From assembly GCA_024330265.1 (NCBI GenBank), contig JANDLT010000006.1, positions 1 through 64,000 of the forward strand: a stretch of DNA of 64,000 bases, written 5' to 3'. A program made the position numbers and the translations under genes. This stretch comes from Pyrinomonadaceae bacterium MAG19_C2-C3 (GTDB taxonomy: Bacteria; Acidobacteriota; Blastocatellia; Pyrinomonadales; Pyrinomonadaceae). Positions 35,926 through 44,911 of the stretch are shown piece by piece; position 1 is the first letter of the stretch; each line of letters begins with the position of its first letter. The notes beneath the pieces were generated by a model. It made no database searches. It saw nothing but the letters and a program-made list of their open reading frames with translations, and had not been told where the DNA came from.

Positions 35926-38721
35926 TCACAACCTGATGATTTTCGCCTTCGCACTTTTACGACGGTCGGTCGTCATCGCATTGCGCGTATCAACGATGAG
36001 CGTGGCGAGATTGCCGATGCGCTCGTAATCAACTTGGGTGTGGTCTGTGACAATCATCACGCAGTCGCTCGTGCTTAATGCTTCGTCGGTGAGTTCGATT
36101 GAGGTCATCGGTTCGGGACAGCCTTTCGTGTGCGCGTCTTCAAAATCGAGGTGCGGCACGAACGGGTCATGGTATGAAACTTCCGCGCCCTTCGCCGTCA
36201 ACAAATCAATGATGGCGAGGGCGGGCGATTCGCGCATGTCATTGACATCCTTTTTATACGCGACTCCCATCACCAATACCCGCGCCCCGTTGACCGACTT
36301 ACGTTTATCATTCAAGGCATCCGTCGCCAAACTCAAGACATGCTCCGGCATACGCGAATTGACTTCTTCGGCAAGCGAGATAAAGCGCGAATCGAAACCG
36401 TGCTGACGTGCCTTCCACGAAAGATAATGCGGGTCTAATGGGATGCAGTTGTGGACGTATAAGCCGTAAGAAGTCGTGAACGTGTGCGTGTCGGCAACTT
36501 CTATCGAATAAACATCGCGCGTGTCGGTAAAGCGTTCGATTGATTTAACCGCGACACTCGTCACCTCGCCTGCCTGCGCGAAAGTTCTGCCTCGCGTGAT
36601 GCGTTTGCTCTCAAGCAAGTAAGCATCAATCTTGGTGCGCTTCTCACCCGTAAATAAATCACGCAAGCGCGCGACTTGATGGCGTCCTTTGAGTTGAAGA
36701 TACGGCTTGGATTTTTTGAACGTCGGTTTGAAGCCGAGCGATTGCAACATGAAAATCACTTGCTGGAAAAGCAACGGGCTGCCGCTAAAATAACCGACCG
36801 TAATCGAAACATTGCTGTGCGTGTAGTGGTGATTGTTCTTTGTGTATGACGAGGATTGTCGGGCGTTCATATAAACATCGCCGTCGCCTCTGAATAAACC
36901 TTTCAGCAATTCGAGGCGATGAAGCAATGAAGCATTGAACAGTTTTTCGGGAACGCGCATATCAGTTGAGCGCACACCACAACCAAGCACACGCAATAAT
37001 TCACCGAACAGATACGAACCCGCGCGGACATGAACCGCGCAATCAATCTTTGAATAATTGACGGATGTTTTAAGCCCAAGTTCGCGTTCAAGGGTTTCGC
37101 ATACGTCCTTCACATACCCTGTTTCATTCGCGTTGAAAGTCCAACGCACGCGCGGGCGCGAGTTCTCGATTGTCGTGCAGCCTTCCGCAAGGTAATAGCC
37201 GACGATGCGCGCGAGGGCGGTGGTGATTTCCACCGTCGCCGGAATCGTCGAATGACTGTTGCCCTTGCCGCTTGTCAAGAATAGTTCATCGCGCGAGACG
37301 CCGATTTCTTTTTCAATCTCAAGGTACTTGATTGCCGAAACACAATCGGAACGCAAATCTTCACGCGATACGCCGCAAGCTTTAAGCAGCGTCGCATGTT
37401 CGAGCCACGAACCTTTTTTGCGGCGCACCTTTATCTTTGCCAACCGCTCACAACTTAGACTCGCCAGCAAATCAACCTTTGGTGAAGACACTTGCGCTCC
37501 GCTCAAACCGCCCGCGACGGGAACAGGCGCGACGTGAAGCGGCACACGCTCGCCCGTTTTCAAATCGCACGCGAGACGTTCGACCAAGCGTCCGTCATCT
37601 TCGCACACCAGCAAAGGGTGTCTATCCGTGACCGTCAAGCGGCGGTTATCCGTCGTCGTCAAAGTCACAAAGTCGCCTGTGTATTGACGCTTGAAAATGT
37701 ATTCGACATCTTTCCAGACGGGCGCGCCCGTCTCCATCTCAACCGACAAGGCTTTGAGGGCGGAACGATTGATGACATCGGCATCATCAACTTTGAAACT
37801 ACGATTGGCGTTTCGCCGTTGTTGTTCGTCGAACAATGTTTCAAACGATGAAACGCGAACATCATTGTCTTGCTTCGTCACAACCATTTCGCTCCCAATC
37901 AGACAATGCCCACCGATTCCGGGTCCCGGATAGAACGCCATAAATCCGAAAGGCTTGGTCGCCGCCGCGCGTATGACTTCCCAAGTGTCTATGTTCAAGG
38001 CATAACAGAGGCGCGCCATCTCGTTTGCCATCCCGATGTTGACGGCGCGGAAGGTGTTCTCTAAAAGCTTCGCCGCTTCCGCGACGCGCGCCGACGAAAC
38101 GGCGTGAACGTCTTTGACGATTTGACCATAAAGCAACGCCGCGACTTCCGCCGAATCTTCGGAGCAACCGCCGACGACTTTCGGGATGTTGTGCGTTTGA
38201 AATTGCGGGTTGCCGGGGTCAACACGTTCGGGCGAGAAGGCGAGCAGGAAATCACGGTCAAGTGCGAGTCCGGTTTCTTCGAGTATCGGCAAGAGAACTT
38301 CATCGGTCGTGCCGGGATAGGTAGTTGACTCAAGGATGACGAGCGTGCCGGGATGAAGACTTTTTTTGATTTCGGCGGCGGCGGCGAGGATGTACGAGAT
38401 GTCCGGTTCTTTGGTTTTTCGCAAAGGCGTCGGGACGCAAATGATAATCGCGTCGCACGTTTTAAGTTCCGAAAAATCAACGGTCGCGCGCAAGCGTTCG
38501 GCTTTGACAAGTTGCGCGACGAGCGACGACGCGACATCGGGGATATAAGAATCGCCCGCGTTGATAGCGTCGGCTTTACCGACATCAACCTCAAAGCCAA
38601 GCCCCGTGAAACCTTGCTGCGCGAACTCGACGACGAGCGGCAGACCGACGTAACCCAGACCGATGACCCCGATGCGTGCGCGGCGTTCGTTGATAGCCGC
38701 GATAATGTTTTCTTTAATCAT
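35926..38721 (-). CDS. Nucleotide-sugar dehydrogenase (UDP-GlcNAc/UDP-Glc 6-dehydrogenase) split by an intein
   Basis: NAD-dependent oxidation of a UDP-sugar to a uronic acid for surface polysaccharides; 445 residues after splicing, 931 before. Rossmann start [17 protein letters not shown], central helix [19 protein letters not shown] and catalytic loop [20 protein letters not shown] match WbpA-type enzymes. The loop is broken after His272 by 486 residues that have intein splicing motifs; the catalytic Cys759 is the first residue after the intein, so the enzyme can be active only after splicing. The NAD-binding C-domain follows ([18 protein letters not shown]). The exact UDP-sugar is uncertain. 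Confidence 0.93.
   Translation of the reverse strand: [931 protein letters not shown]
36448..37905 (-). other. Intein in the nucleotide-sugar dehydrogenase, with LAGLIDADG-like endonuclease
   Basis: Residues 273-758 of the host protein. Splicing blocks: Cys1 with CLIGSEMVV (block A), TDRHPLLV with the TxxH motif at 365-368 (block B), [15 protein letters not shown] (block F), and YVHN followed by Cys (block G: penultimate His757, terminal Asn758, +1 Cys759). Between lie two dodecapeptide-like motifs, [13 protein letters not shown] (about 503-515) and [13 protein letters not shown] (about 605-617), as in homing endonucleases. The frame is intact and acidic residues are kept, so both activities look possible. 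A UDP-glucose dehydrogenase intein is known in Methanocaldococcus. Confidence 0.93.
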
Positions 38722-38871
38722 GTCTATTCGTGTTTATAAAATTGTGTTCGTTGAGATATGGATGACAAATTGCGGAAGATGCGCGGAAGCGGTGTGATTC
38801 CCAAAAGAGGCGAATCACTTGCCATTCAGACTATGAGAGCCGCCCGCAGGCTGTCAAGCAAAACCTTTTTT

Positions 38872-38963
38872 CAATTGTGGATTCGGGATTGCGGAATGCG
38901 GATTGAAGAACCGAAGCCTCGCTTGCATTTTAATCGGCAATCCGAAATCCGCATTTTGCAATC
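38872..38963. repeat. Heptamer hairpin (GGATTGC family) after polA
   Basis: Left arm 38872-38907 reads as 7-bp units GGATTCG, GGATTGC, GGAATGC, GGATTGA. Right arm about 38931-38963 reads AATCGGC, AATCCGA, AATCCGC, ATTTTGC and ends at the polA stop codon. It lies between the two intein-bearing genes and may terminate polA transcription. Confidence 0.82.
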
Positions 38964-41900
38964 ATTTGACCCACTCGTCCGCGACACAGGCTTCGACTTC
39001 AACCGGAACTTGTTTGACGAACTCCGCGCCCGCTTCGCGCATCGCGCGCTTCACGATTTCCATTGTCGCGTCCGATTCATCGGCATCAACTTCGACGACG
39101 ATTTCATCATGCACGATGTTGACGATGCGCGTTGATGTCCCATTGATGCGGTCGTGAAGAAGGCGCAGAGCGCGTTTGAAAATATCAGCCGCCGCGCCCT
39201 GAATCGGCATATTCTTGCCGTTGCGCTGCGCGAGCGAAGCGGCTTGTTTATCTGCCGGGTCGAAGTGAAAGCGCGCGAGGCGTCCCGCCATCGTGCGGGC
39301 TTCGCGTTCACGCAAAGCACTCTGCGCGGCGGCGCGAAGCCAATCGTTGAGAGCGTGATAAGTCTTAAAGTACCGGCGCATGATGTCTTCGGCTTCAGAG
39401 AGTGACAAGCCGGTCATCGCGGAAAAGCGATTCGCGCCGATGCCATAGACGACGCCAAAATTCAGACGTTTCGCAAAGCTGCGCTGCTCCGCCGTCACGT
39501 CTTCAAGCTTAACGCCGAAGACTTGCGCGCTTGTCACGCGGTGCAAATCCGCGCCACTGCGAAACGCTTCGACGAAGCCTGCGTCGCCCGTGACTTCGGC
39601 GAGGATGCGAAGTTCGACTTGCGAGTTATGACTGACGAAGCCATCACTGATATATGTCATCGAACCCGGCACCGACAGGTCGAAGACTTCTTGCTCGCCC
39701 GCATCTTTAACCGCCACTACCGGCAAGAAAATTTGACGGTGTTCAGTTAAACGCTTCAAGCCAAGACTCCGTGCGACTTCAGGCGCGATGAGTTCGAGCG
39801 TGTACGCCAAAGATCGACTCACCGGGCGTCCTAATGTCGCCGTGTTGTTGAGCAAGCGGCGTGTCTCGCCGGATAATCCCAACGCGCGGACTTTGTATTG
39901 CAAGTTGGGCATGTTGCCGACGATTGTTTTACCTGTCGCGCGAGCCGTGAGCCGCGCCAACTTTTGCCGTTTGCGCTCCGACAAAAAGTTAATCTTTGCC
40001 GCAAAACTTTCCAACCCGGCAGCCACTACGGAAACACTCCAACAACAAAATCGCTTGTCAGGTCCGGTGTCTTGCTGCTGGCGTAATGTCGCCGGAACGC
40101 CGAGCGCGAGCAGCAGTTGATGCACTTCGACGGCTAACTTGCGGCGCGATGAAGCGAAGCTGACTTTTCCGGTGTCGCTATCAGTCACAGAACCGTCGGC
40201 TTCAAATAAGCCGCGCAGGTAAGCGGCAACAACCGTCGGCTTACTGCGCCACAGAAAATCCGGCACGCTCTCCTTCGTCGCCCCAATTCCGGCACACCAT
40301 TCGACAAGCGGTGTGCTGTACAAACCATGTTCGCTGACTCCGCGATAAACCCCGCACCGATGAACTGTGATACCGAAGAGTTCGCCCGCCAGTTCGCGCA
40401 ACCTAAGCGCAACATCGTCATCCTGCTGATTGACCACCCAGTTGAGCGTTCGATGCCGGAAACACCCGTCGCCCGTCATGTAACCTAGAAACACCGCCAA
40501 TCGCTCATCGGCATAGAGCGGTGTCACGAGGTCTTTATTGTTGTTGAAGTGCTTCCACAAAGCGCGCGGCAGTTCGACGTAAGGCAGCGCGTCGTGCAGT
40601 CCACGCTCCGGTTGAATCGCCACGAAGTCGGAAGCTTTAATCTCGCCGATGCGCCGCCACACATAATCCCCCGCCGCATCAAGCACGCGCACACGATGTA
40701 GGGTCGTCGCCGTCAGCGCATAACCGTTCTTGAGCTTAATGGTGACGACGGGCAAATGACCGCGCCGGATGAGAGCCGTCACGGGTGCGGTACTCCCATC
40801 CTCAAGAAATACACGGTCTTCGATGTTCATCTCTTCGACACTCACCAAGCCGCGCGTCGTGGCGATTCGTGTCCCAGCAGCGACGCAGTAATCCGCAATA
40901 ATCAGCTTGCGTCCTTCGGGAGCGCGGAAGCAACGGCGATATTCGACTTCGTGCGGGACTTGCTGGATGTTGGGACGGGTACAACTCATTCTTCCGGTCG
41001 GCGCACCGATTTGGTGAAAGTTGGCGTGGATGCGTCCCGTGTGCGGATTGATTTCTTCGAGGATGTTGCCGCCGTAGGAAGTCAAAGCTTTCTGCACGGT
41101 GCGGTATTCGAGAAGTTTGGCGACCACCGGATATTCTACGGCGAGCGGTTGAAGTTTCCAGTTGCGCGTCGAATCGGGAACGGGGACGCCGAGCCGCGTG
41201 AGGGCGGCGGTCAGTTGCGTGTGCGAATCTATGTTGACTTCGGTGCGGGCGTTTGAAAAAAGCGAACCTTGCGACGTGCCTTCCGAGAGCATCGCCTGTA
41301 AATCTTCGGCAAGGTGTTTGCGGCGATGTTCGATGACCGTCATCTGTTCGCGCCAGCGCGCGGCGTCAAGATAAAACCCCGCGAGTTCGAGGGCGGCGAC
41401 CGGCATCACACATTCAAATTCGAGTTGCGCGACACGCACAAGGTCTTCCGCCTTGAGCTTCGTAATCATCCTTTCGCGCAAAGGCAACAAGACACTCGCA
41501 TCGCGCCCCGCGTATTCGAGTTGCGTGTCGGAAAGTTCGCCGCTCCAGTCGCTCAACTGCGATGACTTATCAAGGGCTTGACCGAGATAACGCCCGACGA
41601 CTGCCTCTAAGCTGTGGCGGTCATCGCTGCTTCCGGCGGAAATCAGTTGACTCGCCAAAAGCGTATCGAATATGCCGCCGAGTTCGACGCCCAAGGTGTG
41701 CCGTATCCACTTCGCATCGAACTTCGCGTTGTGCGCGATTTTCACGGGACGCGCCGCCGCGAGAAGTTGACGCAGAGGTGCGAGCGATTCAACGTGCGCC
41801 ATATCGCCCGCGCCGCGAAAACGGTCGAGATCAATGATATAAACCGCGTCTTGCGCGGCGAACTGAATCAGCCGCACGCGCCCGTCATAAGGGTCGAGCG

Positions 41901-42003
41901 AAGTCGTTTCCGTGTCGAATCCGACGACGGAAAGCGCGGCGAGTCGCTCCGTCACACGGCGTAAATCTTCGGTGGTTAAGACGAGTTGGTAAGTCGGGTT
42001 CAT
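38962..42003 (-). CDS. polA: Family A DNA polymerase with 3'-5' exonuclease, interrupted by an intein
   Basis: 1013 residues, 592 after splicing. The N-terminal DEDD exonuclease is intact: FDTETT (Asp30, Glu32), HNAKFDAKW (Asp96) and YAGRDAS (Asp168). The polymerase domain has TGRMSCTRPNIQQVP, motif A DY-SQVELRI (split by the intein between Tyr372 and Ser794), motif B RSFAKRLNFGVVYGIG and motif C VHDEIVVE. No 5'-3' nuclease domain is present, so this is the short bifunctional type. A separate full-length Pol I is likely elsewhere. The catalytic Asp of motif A sits next to the splice site, so the unspliced protein should be inactive. Confidence 0.94.
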   Translation of the reverse strand: MNPTYQLVLTTEDLRRVTERLAALSVVGFDTETTSLDPYDGRVRLIQFAAQDAVYIIDLDRFRGAGDMAHVESLAPLRQLLAAARPVKIAHNAKFDAKWIRHTLGVELGGIFDTLLASQLISAGSSDDRHSLEAVVGRYLGQALDKSSQLSDWSGELSDTQLEYAGRDASVLLPLRERMITKLKAEDLVRVAQLEFECVMPVAALELAGFYLDAARWREQMTVIEHRRKHLAEDLQAMLSEGTSQGSLFSNARTEVNIDSHTQLTAALTRLGVPVPDSTRNWKLQPLAVEYPVVAKLLEYRTVQKALTSYGGNILEEINPHTGRIHANFHQIGAPTGRMSCTRPNIQQVPHEVEYRRCFRAPEGRKLIIADYCVAAGTRIATTRGLVSVEEMNIEDRVFLEDGSTAPVTALIRRGHLPVVTIKLKNGYALTATTLHRVRVLDAAGDYVWRRIGEIKASDFVAIQPERGLHDALPYVELPRALWKHFNNNKDLVTPLYADERLAVFLGYMTGDGCFRHRTLNWVVNQQDDDVALRLRELAGELFGITVHRCGVYRGVSEHGLYSTPLVEWCAGIGATKESVPDFLWRSKPTVVAAYLRGLFEADGSVTDSDTGKVSFASSRRKLAVEVHQLLLALGVPATLRQQQDTGPDKRFCCWSVSVVAAGLESFAAKINFLSERKRQKLARLTARATGKTIVGNMPNLQYKVRALGLSGETRRLLNNTATLGRPVSRSLAYTLELIAPEVARSLGLKRLTEHRQIFLPVVAVKDAGEQEVFDLSVPGSMTYISDGFVSHNSQVELRILAEVTGDAGFVEAFRSGADLHRVTSAQVFGVKLEDVTAEQRSFAKRLNFGVVYGIGANRFSAMTGLSLSEAEDIMRRYFKTYHALNDWLRAAAQSALREREARTMAGRLARFHFDPADKQAASLAQRNGKNMPIQGAAADIFKRALRLLHDRINGTSTRIVNIVHDEIVVEVDADESDATMEIVKRAMREAGAEFVKQVPVEVEACVADEWVK
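39625..40887 (-). other. Intein in polymerase motif A, with LAGLIDADG endonuclease
   Basis: Residues 373-793 of the host. Block A CVAAGTRIATTRG starts with Cys1; block B has TTLH at 433-436; block F EVFDLSVPGSMTYI; block G FVSHN followed by Ser794 as the +1 nucleophile. Two endonuclease motifs, LAVFLGYMTGDGCF (about 502-515) and AYLRGLFEADGSV (about 594-606), keep both acidic residues. It shares general layout but little sequence with the intein of the neighbouring gene, so the two were probably acquired separately. Confidence 0.93.
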
Positions 42004-42059
42004 TCGGTTTCGATTAGCGTGCGAAGTGGAATAGGAATTTGATTAAAAGACTCTTGAAC

Positions 42060-42449
42060 TTAAAGCTTGAATTTGAGTGTGATGCGCCCACTGAAGGCGA
42101 CCGGATTGCCTGAAAGTTTTGCCACTTTGAACTTCCATTGTTTGGCGGCTGTAGTCGCGGCTTCACGCAGTAGTTGATGACCTTTGATAGCTTCGGCTTC
42201 AATAACCTTCCCCTCTTCGTCAACTACAACTTCCACTTCAACCGTCCCCTGAATCTTCTGTGCTTTGGCATCCTTCGGATATTCGGGCGCAACTTTTTCC
42301 GTCGCCAAACTGTCTATGACTCCGCCTGACACAACCGTTCTACGCGGTCGTTTAGTCTGAGTGTTCGGTAAAGAAGTGTTCTGTTGCGCGTGTGTAGAAA
42401 CTGAAATTAAGCTCACCGATAGGAACAGGGCAGTAACAAATTTCTTCAT
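42060..42449 (-). CDS. Small exported TonB C-terminal-domain protein
   Basis: 129 residues: signal peptide (FVTALFLSVSLISVSTHAQ), a short Arg/Pro linker, then a TonB C-terminal-like domain (APEYPKDAKAQKIQGTVEVEVVVDEEGKV and AATTAAKQWKFKV, which is the YPxxA...G.V...V pattern). It lacks the membrane helix of true TonB because its N-terminus looks cleavable, so it may be a periplasmic accessory. AAGGAGAAG before the ATG is a strong ribosome site. It could act with the TonB-dependent receptor of this window, but there is no direct link. Confidence 0.85.
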   Translation of the reverse strand: MKKFVTALFLSVSLISVSTHAQQNTSLPNTQTKRPRRTVVSGGVIDSLATEKVAPEYPKDAKAQKIQGTVEVEVVVDEEGKVIEAEAIKGHQLLREAATTAAKQWKFKVAKLSGNPVAFSGRITLKFKL

Positions 42450-42496
42450 GGTGTAGCTTCTCCTTGCAGTCAGGTTTTAGATTGCGAGTGACTTGT

Positions 42497-43792
42497 TTAA
42501 GCCAAAGGTACAACTTCGCGTCGCTTCGGTTGAACCAGTGTAACGAGCAGAACTGTCGCCGCGATGCTGATAATCGCGCTTGTCAGAAACGCAGTCGGCG
42601 CGCCGTACCACTTCCATAACGCGCCGAGTAAGAGCGATGCCGGAAGCACCGTAAAACTGAACGCGAGATTATACAAGCCGTAAGCCGTGCCGCGCTTATC
42701 GGGCGGAACGAGGTCGGCGATTAAGGCTTTCTCCGTGCCTTCCGTGAGTCCGAAATAGATGCCATAAACGAGAAACAGCGTCCACATCTGCCACGCTTCG
42801 GTCGCAAACGCGAAGCCCGCATAGACGATTGTATAGACGAGCCAGCCGAGAGCGATAAGGCGTTTGCGTCCGAAGCGGTCGGAGAGGTCACCGCCGATAA
42901 TCGAACTTGCGACCTTGCAAACGTGGAGTGCCGCCCACAGTAAAGGAATCGTCGTGACGGCGATGCCCGCTTCTTGGGCGCGAAGCAAGAGGAACGCATC
43001 GGATGAGTTTGACAGCGTGAACAAACTGATGATGAACAGAAAGCGGATAAAGTTTCTATCGAAGCCGCGCAGGGTGAAACGCACGGGTGCGGGCTTGGCT
43101 TCAGTGTCGTCCGGTATGTCGTGATTAAAGTTCGCAGCTTCAATCTTGGGCTTTCGTTCTTTAATCGCAATCAGTGCGACGAGGACGGCGGCGAACGCGG
43201 GGATAGAGGCGAGCAGGAAAACGGTGCGATAGTCGCTTGCGGTCGGTTGGTTCGGATTGGCGGCGACGAGTTGGAGAAACAGCAAACCGAGTAAGGGTCC
43301 GACGACCGCTCCCGCGTGGTCTAGGGCGCGGTGAAAACCGAAAGCCAGCCCGCGTTCTTCGGGGGCGGCGGCATCGGCAATCATCGCATCGCGCGGCGCG
43401 CTGCGTATGCCTTTGCCCACGCGGTCAAGCACGCGCAGGGAAAGAACTTGCTTCCAACCGACGGCGAAGCCGAGTATGGGACGCGCGGTCGAGGCGAGAG
43501 CGTAGCCGAGTACGACGAAGATTTTGCGTCTGCCGCGACGGTCGCTCCAATAACCGGAAAAGAGTTTCAGAAGACTTGAAACGGATTCCGCCGTGCCTTC
43601 GATGACGCCGACCGCGACGGGCGATGCGCCGAGCGTCAAAGCGAGAAAGAGCGGCAAGAGCGGATAAATGATTTCGCTCGAAGCGTCGTTTAAGAAACTG
43701 ACAAGACTGATGACGAGGACGTTGCGCGGCAAACTCAGCGCGCGACGCACCACGCCGCTTTTCTCTTTGGCTTCGGCGTGGATAGATTTCAC
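42497..43792 (-). CDS. MFS transporter
   Basis: 431 residues, about twelve membrane helices. Loop signatures: LFSGYWSDRRGRRKIFVVLGY after helix 2 in part, and IGGDLSDRFGRKRLIALGW in the C-half. VLDRVGKGIRSAPRDAMIAD is typical of a branch of MFS proteins found in many environmental bacteria, with no established substrate. GTG start. Neighbours (TonB-like protein, small membrane proteins) do not reveal the cargo. Confidence 0.85.
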   Translation of the reverse strand: MKSIHAEAKEKSGVVRRALSLPRNVLVISLVSFLNDASSEIIYPLLPLFLALTLGASPVAVGVIEGTAESVSSLLKLFSGYWSDRRGRRKIFVVLGYALASTARPILGFAVGWKQVLSLRVLDRVGKGIRSAPRDAMIADAAAPEERGLAFGFHRALDHAGAVVGPLLGLLFLQLVAANPNQPTASDYRTVFLLASIPAFAAVLVALIAIKERKPKIEAANFNHDIPDDTEAKPAPVRFTLRGFDRNFIRFLFIISLFTLSNSSDAFLLLRAQEAGIAVTTIPLLWAALHVCKVASSIIGGDLSDRFGRKRLIALGWLVYTIVYAGFAFATEAWQMWTLFLVYGIYFGLTEGTEKALIADLVPPDKRGTAYGLYNLAFSFTVLPASLLLGALWKWYGAPTAFLTSAIISIAATVLLVTLVQPKRREVVPLA

Positions 43793-43828
43793 AGATGATT
43801 GGGCGAAGTAAAACGAAGGTGAAACGTG

Positions 43829-44068
43829 TCAGCGATTAGCGGCGGAGCGTCGCGCGGGGGCGGTCGTCGAACGCTTCGCGGGCGTGTCGTTCGACATTCC
43901 GCCTTTCCACCACCACACGCCCGCACCGAGCGCGACGGTCAGAAACAAAGCGGAGATAAGCGCAAGTTTAATCGCCAGACGCAAGGCTTTACGGACGACG
44001 ATGAACGTCACGAACGCGACGGCGATGATGAGGAAGATACTGAATCCGGCAAAGGCTGCGGTGGTCAT
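43829..44068 (-). CDS. Small two-helix membrane protein
   Basis: 79 residues with two hydrophobic segments (FAGFSIFLIIAVAFVTFIVV and LALISALFLTVALGAGVWWW), then a basic Ser/Thr/Ala tail. Not recognised. It lies 24 bp after another small membrane-protein gene and near queF on the same strand; the shared direction and spacing support a real gene. Confidence 0.6.
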   Translation of the reverse strand: MTTAAFAGFSIFLIIAVAFVTFIVVRKALRLAIKLALISALFLTVALGAGVWWWKGGMSNDTPAKRSTTAPARRSAANR

Positions 44069-44092
44069 ATAAATTTTCGTTGCGTATCAGAA

Positions 44093-44275
44093 TTACTTTT
44101 TCAAAATATCGCGCACGCGCTTTGTCTGCGACGCTCCGCACGCGATGAGAAGCAAGCCGACGAAAGGTGTGTACAAACTAAGCCGTGTGCCGCCGCCATA
44201 AAGATATGCGAGCGAGCCGAGCGTCCACAGGATGCCGGAAATCGTGATAAGGCGGATGATGGTGACGAAGTTCAT
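44093..44275 (-). CDS. Small membrane protein
   Basis: 60 residues with two hydrophobic segments (TIIRLITISGILWTLGSLAY and TPFVGLLLIACGA) and a basic C-terminus. Not recognised. It starts 19 bp after the queF stop and precedes a second small membrane-protein gene, so queF and these two genes may be one transcript. Confidence 0.6.
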   Translation of the reverse strand: MNFVTIIRLITISGILWTLGSLAYLYGGGTRLSLYTPFVGLLLIACGASQTKRVRDILKK

Positions 44276-44294
44276 CGTTGGCTTTTGTCTGTCT

Positions 44295-44738
44295 CTATTG
44301 CGATAGCGAATCTAATCCGGCTTCGCGCGTGTAACTTGCGCGGACGACGGTTTTGATATTGCCGCGAACGTGGAAGTCGCCTTCGATTTCGACGCTCACG
44401 GGGTCGCACGCCCGCACGAAATCTTCGAGGATGATGTTGATAACGTGTTCGTGAAAAACCTTCACCTCACGAAACGAATTGATGTAGAGCTTCAAACTCT
44501 TGAGTTCGATACATCGCTCGTGCGGCGTGTAAGTAAGTTTGATGTTGGCGAAATCGGGGAAGTCGGAGAACGGACATATCGCCGTGAACTCCGTCATCTC
44601 GAACGCGATGGCGATGGGTCGCCCGACGTATTCATAACGAAACGTGTCGAGCGGGTAAAGATTCATTTCATCGCGCGGTGTCGAGCGAATATCCAAGTTT
44701 TGCCTGTTGGGTAAAGGTAGTTCGAGTGTCGTTGACAT
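44295..44738 (-). CDS. queF: NADPH-dependent preQ0 reductase
   Basis: Reduces 7-cyano-7-deazaguanine to preQ1 in queuosine synthesis. 147 residues, short (YkvM-type) QueF: nucleophile Cys55 in [14 protein letters not shown], the family signature [13 protein letters not shown], and [12 protein letters not shown]. The ATG at 44738 is chosen because AAAGGAAAA lies in front; an upstream TTG frame adds eight residues with no support. No other queuosine gene is near, and no preQ1 riboswitch was recognised in the leader. Confidence 0.94.
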   Translation of the reverse strand: MSTTLELPLPNRQNLDIRSTPRDEMNLYPLDTFRYEYVGRPIAIAFEMTEFTAICPFSDFPDFANIKLTYTPHERCIELKSLKLYINSFREVKVFHEHVINIILEDFVRACDPVSVEIEGDFHVRGNIKTVVRASYTREAGLDSLSQ

Positions 44739-44801
44739 GCTTGTTTTTCCTTTAAGGTTCAATCTTACATTTCGCGTGCGCCGCCCGGCAAACGTCGAAA
44801 T

Positions 44802-44846
44802 AAACGACGGGCGAAAAGTCTTGCTAAAGCTTTTCGCCCGTCGTTT
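44802..44846. terminator. Perfect 17-bp hairpin between ferritin-like gene and queF
   Basis: AAACGACGGGCGAAAAG at 44802-44818 pairs exactly with 44830-44846 around an 11-nt loop. CCGG/GTTTGCC-type outer complementarity extends the stem loosely. It lies after the ferritin-like gene stop and before queF, so it should end the upstream transcript. Confidence 0.85.
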
Positions 44847-44911
44847 GGTTTTACCGGGTAAGTTTCTATCCGGCGTTTGCCGCTTGCAGCTTAACGGACA
44901 CGCTGTTTCTT

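Noticed and set aside
39625-40887. Group I/II intron or frameshift as explanation for the polymerase insertion
   Set aside because: The insertion is fully open in frame and has protein-splicing residues at both ends, so an intein explains it better.
44739-44801. preQ1 riboswitch before queF
   Set aside because: The leader is short and shows no H-type pseudoknot pattern or conserved A-rich tail; only a terminator hairpin from the previous gene was found.
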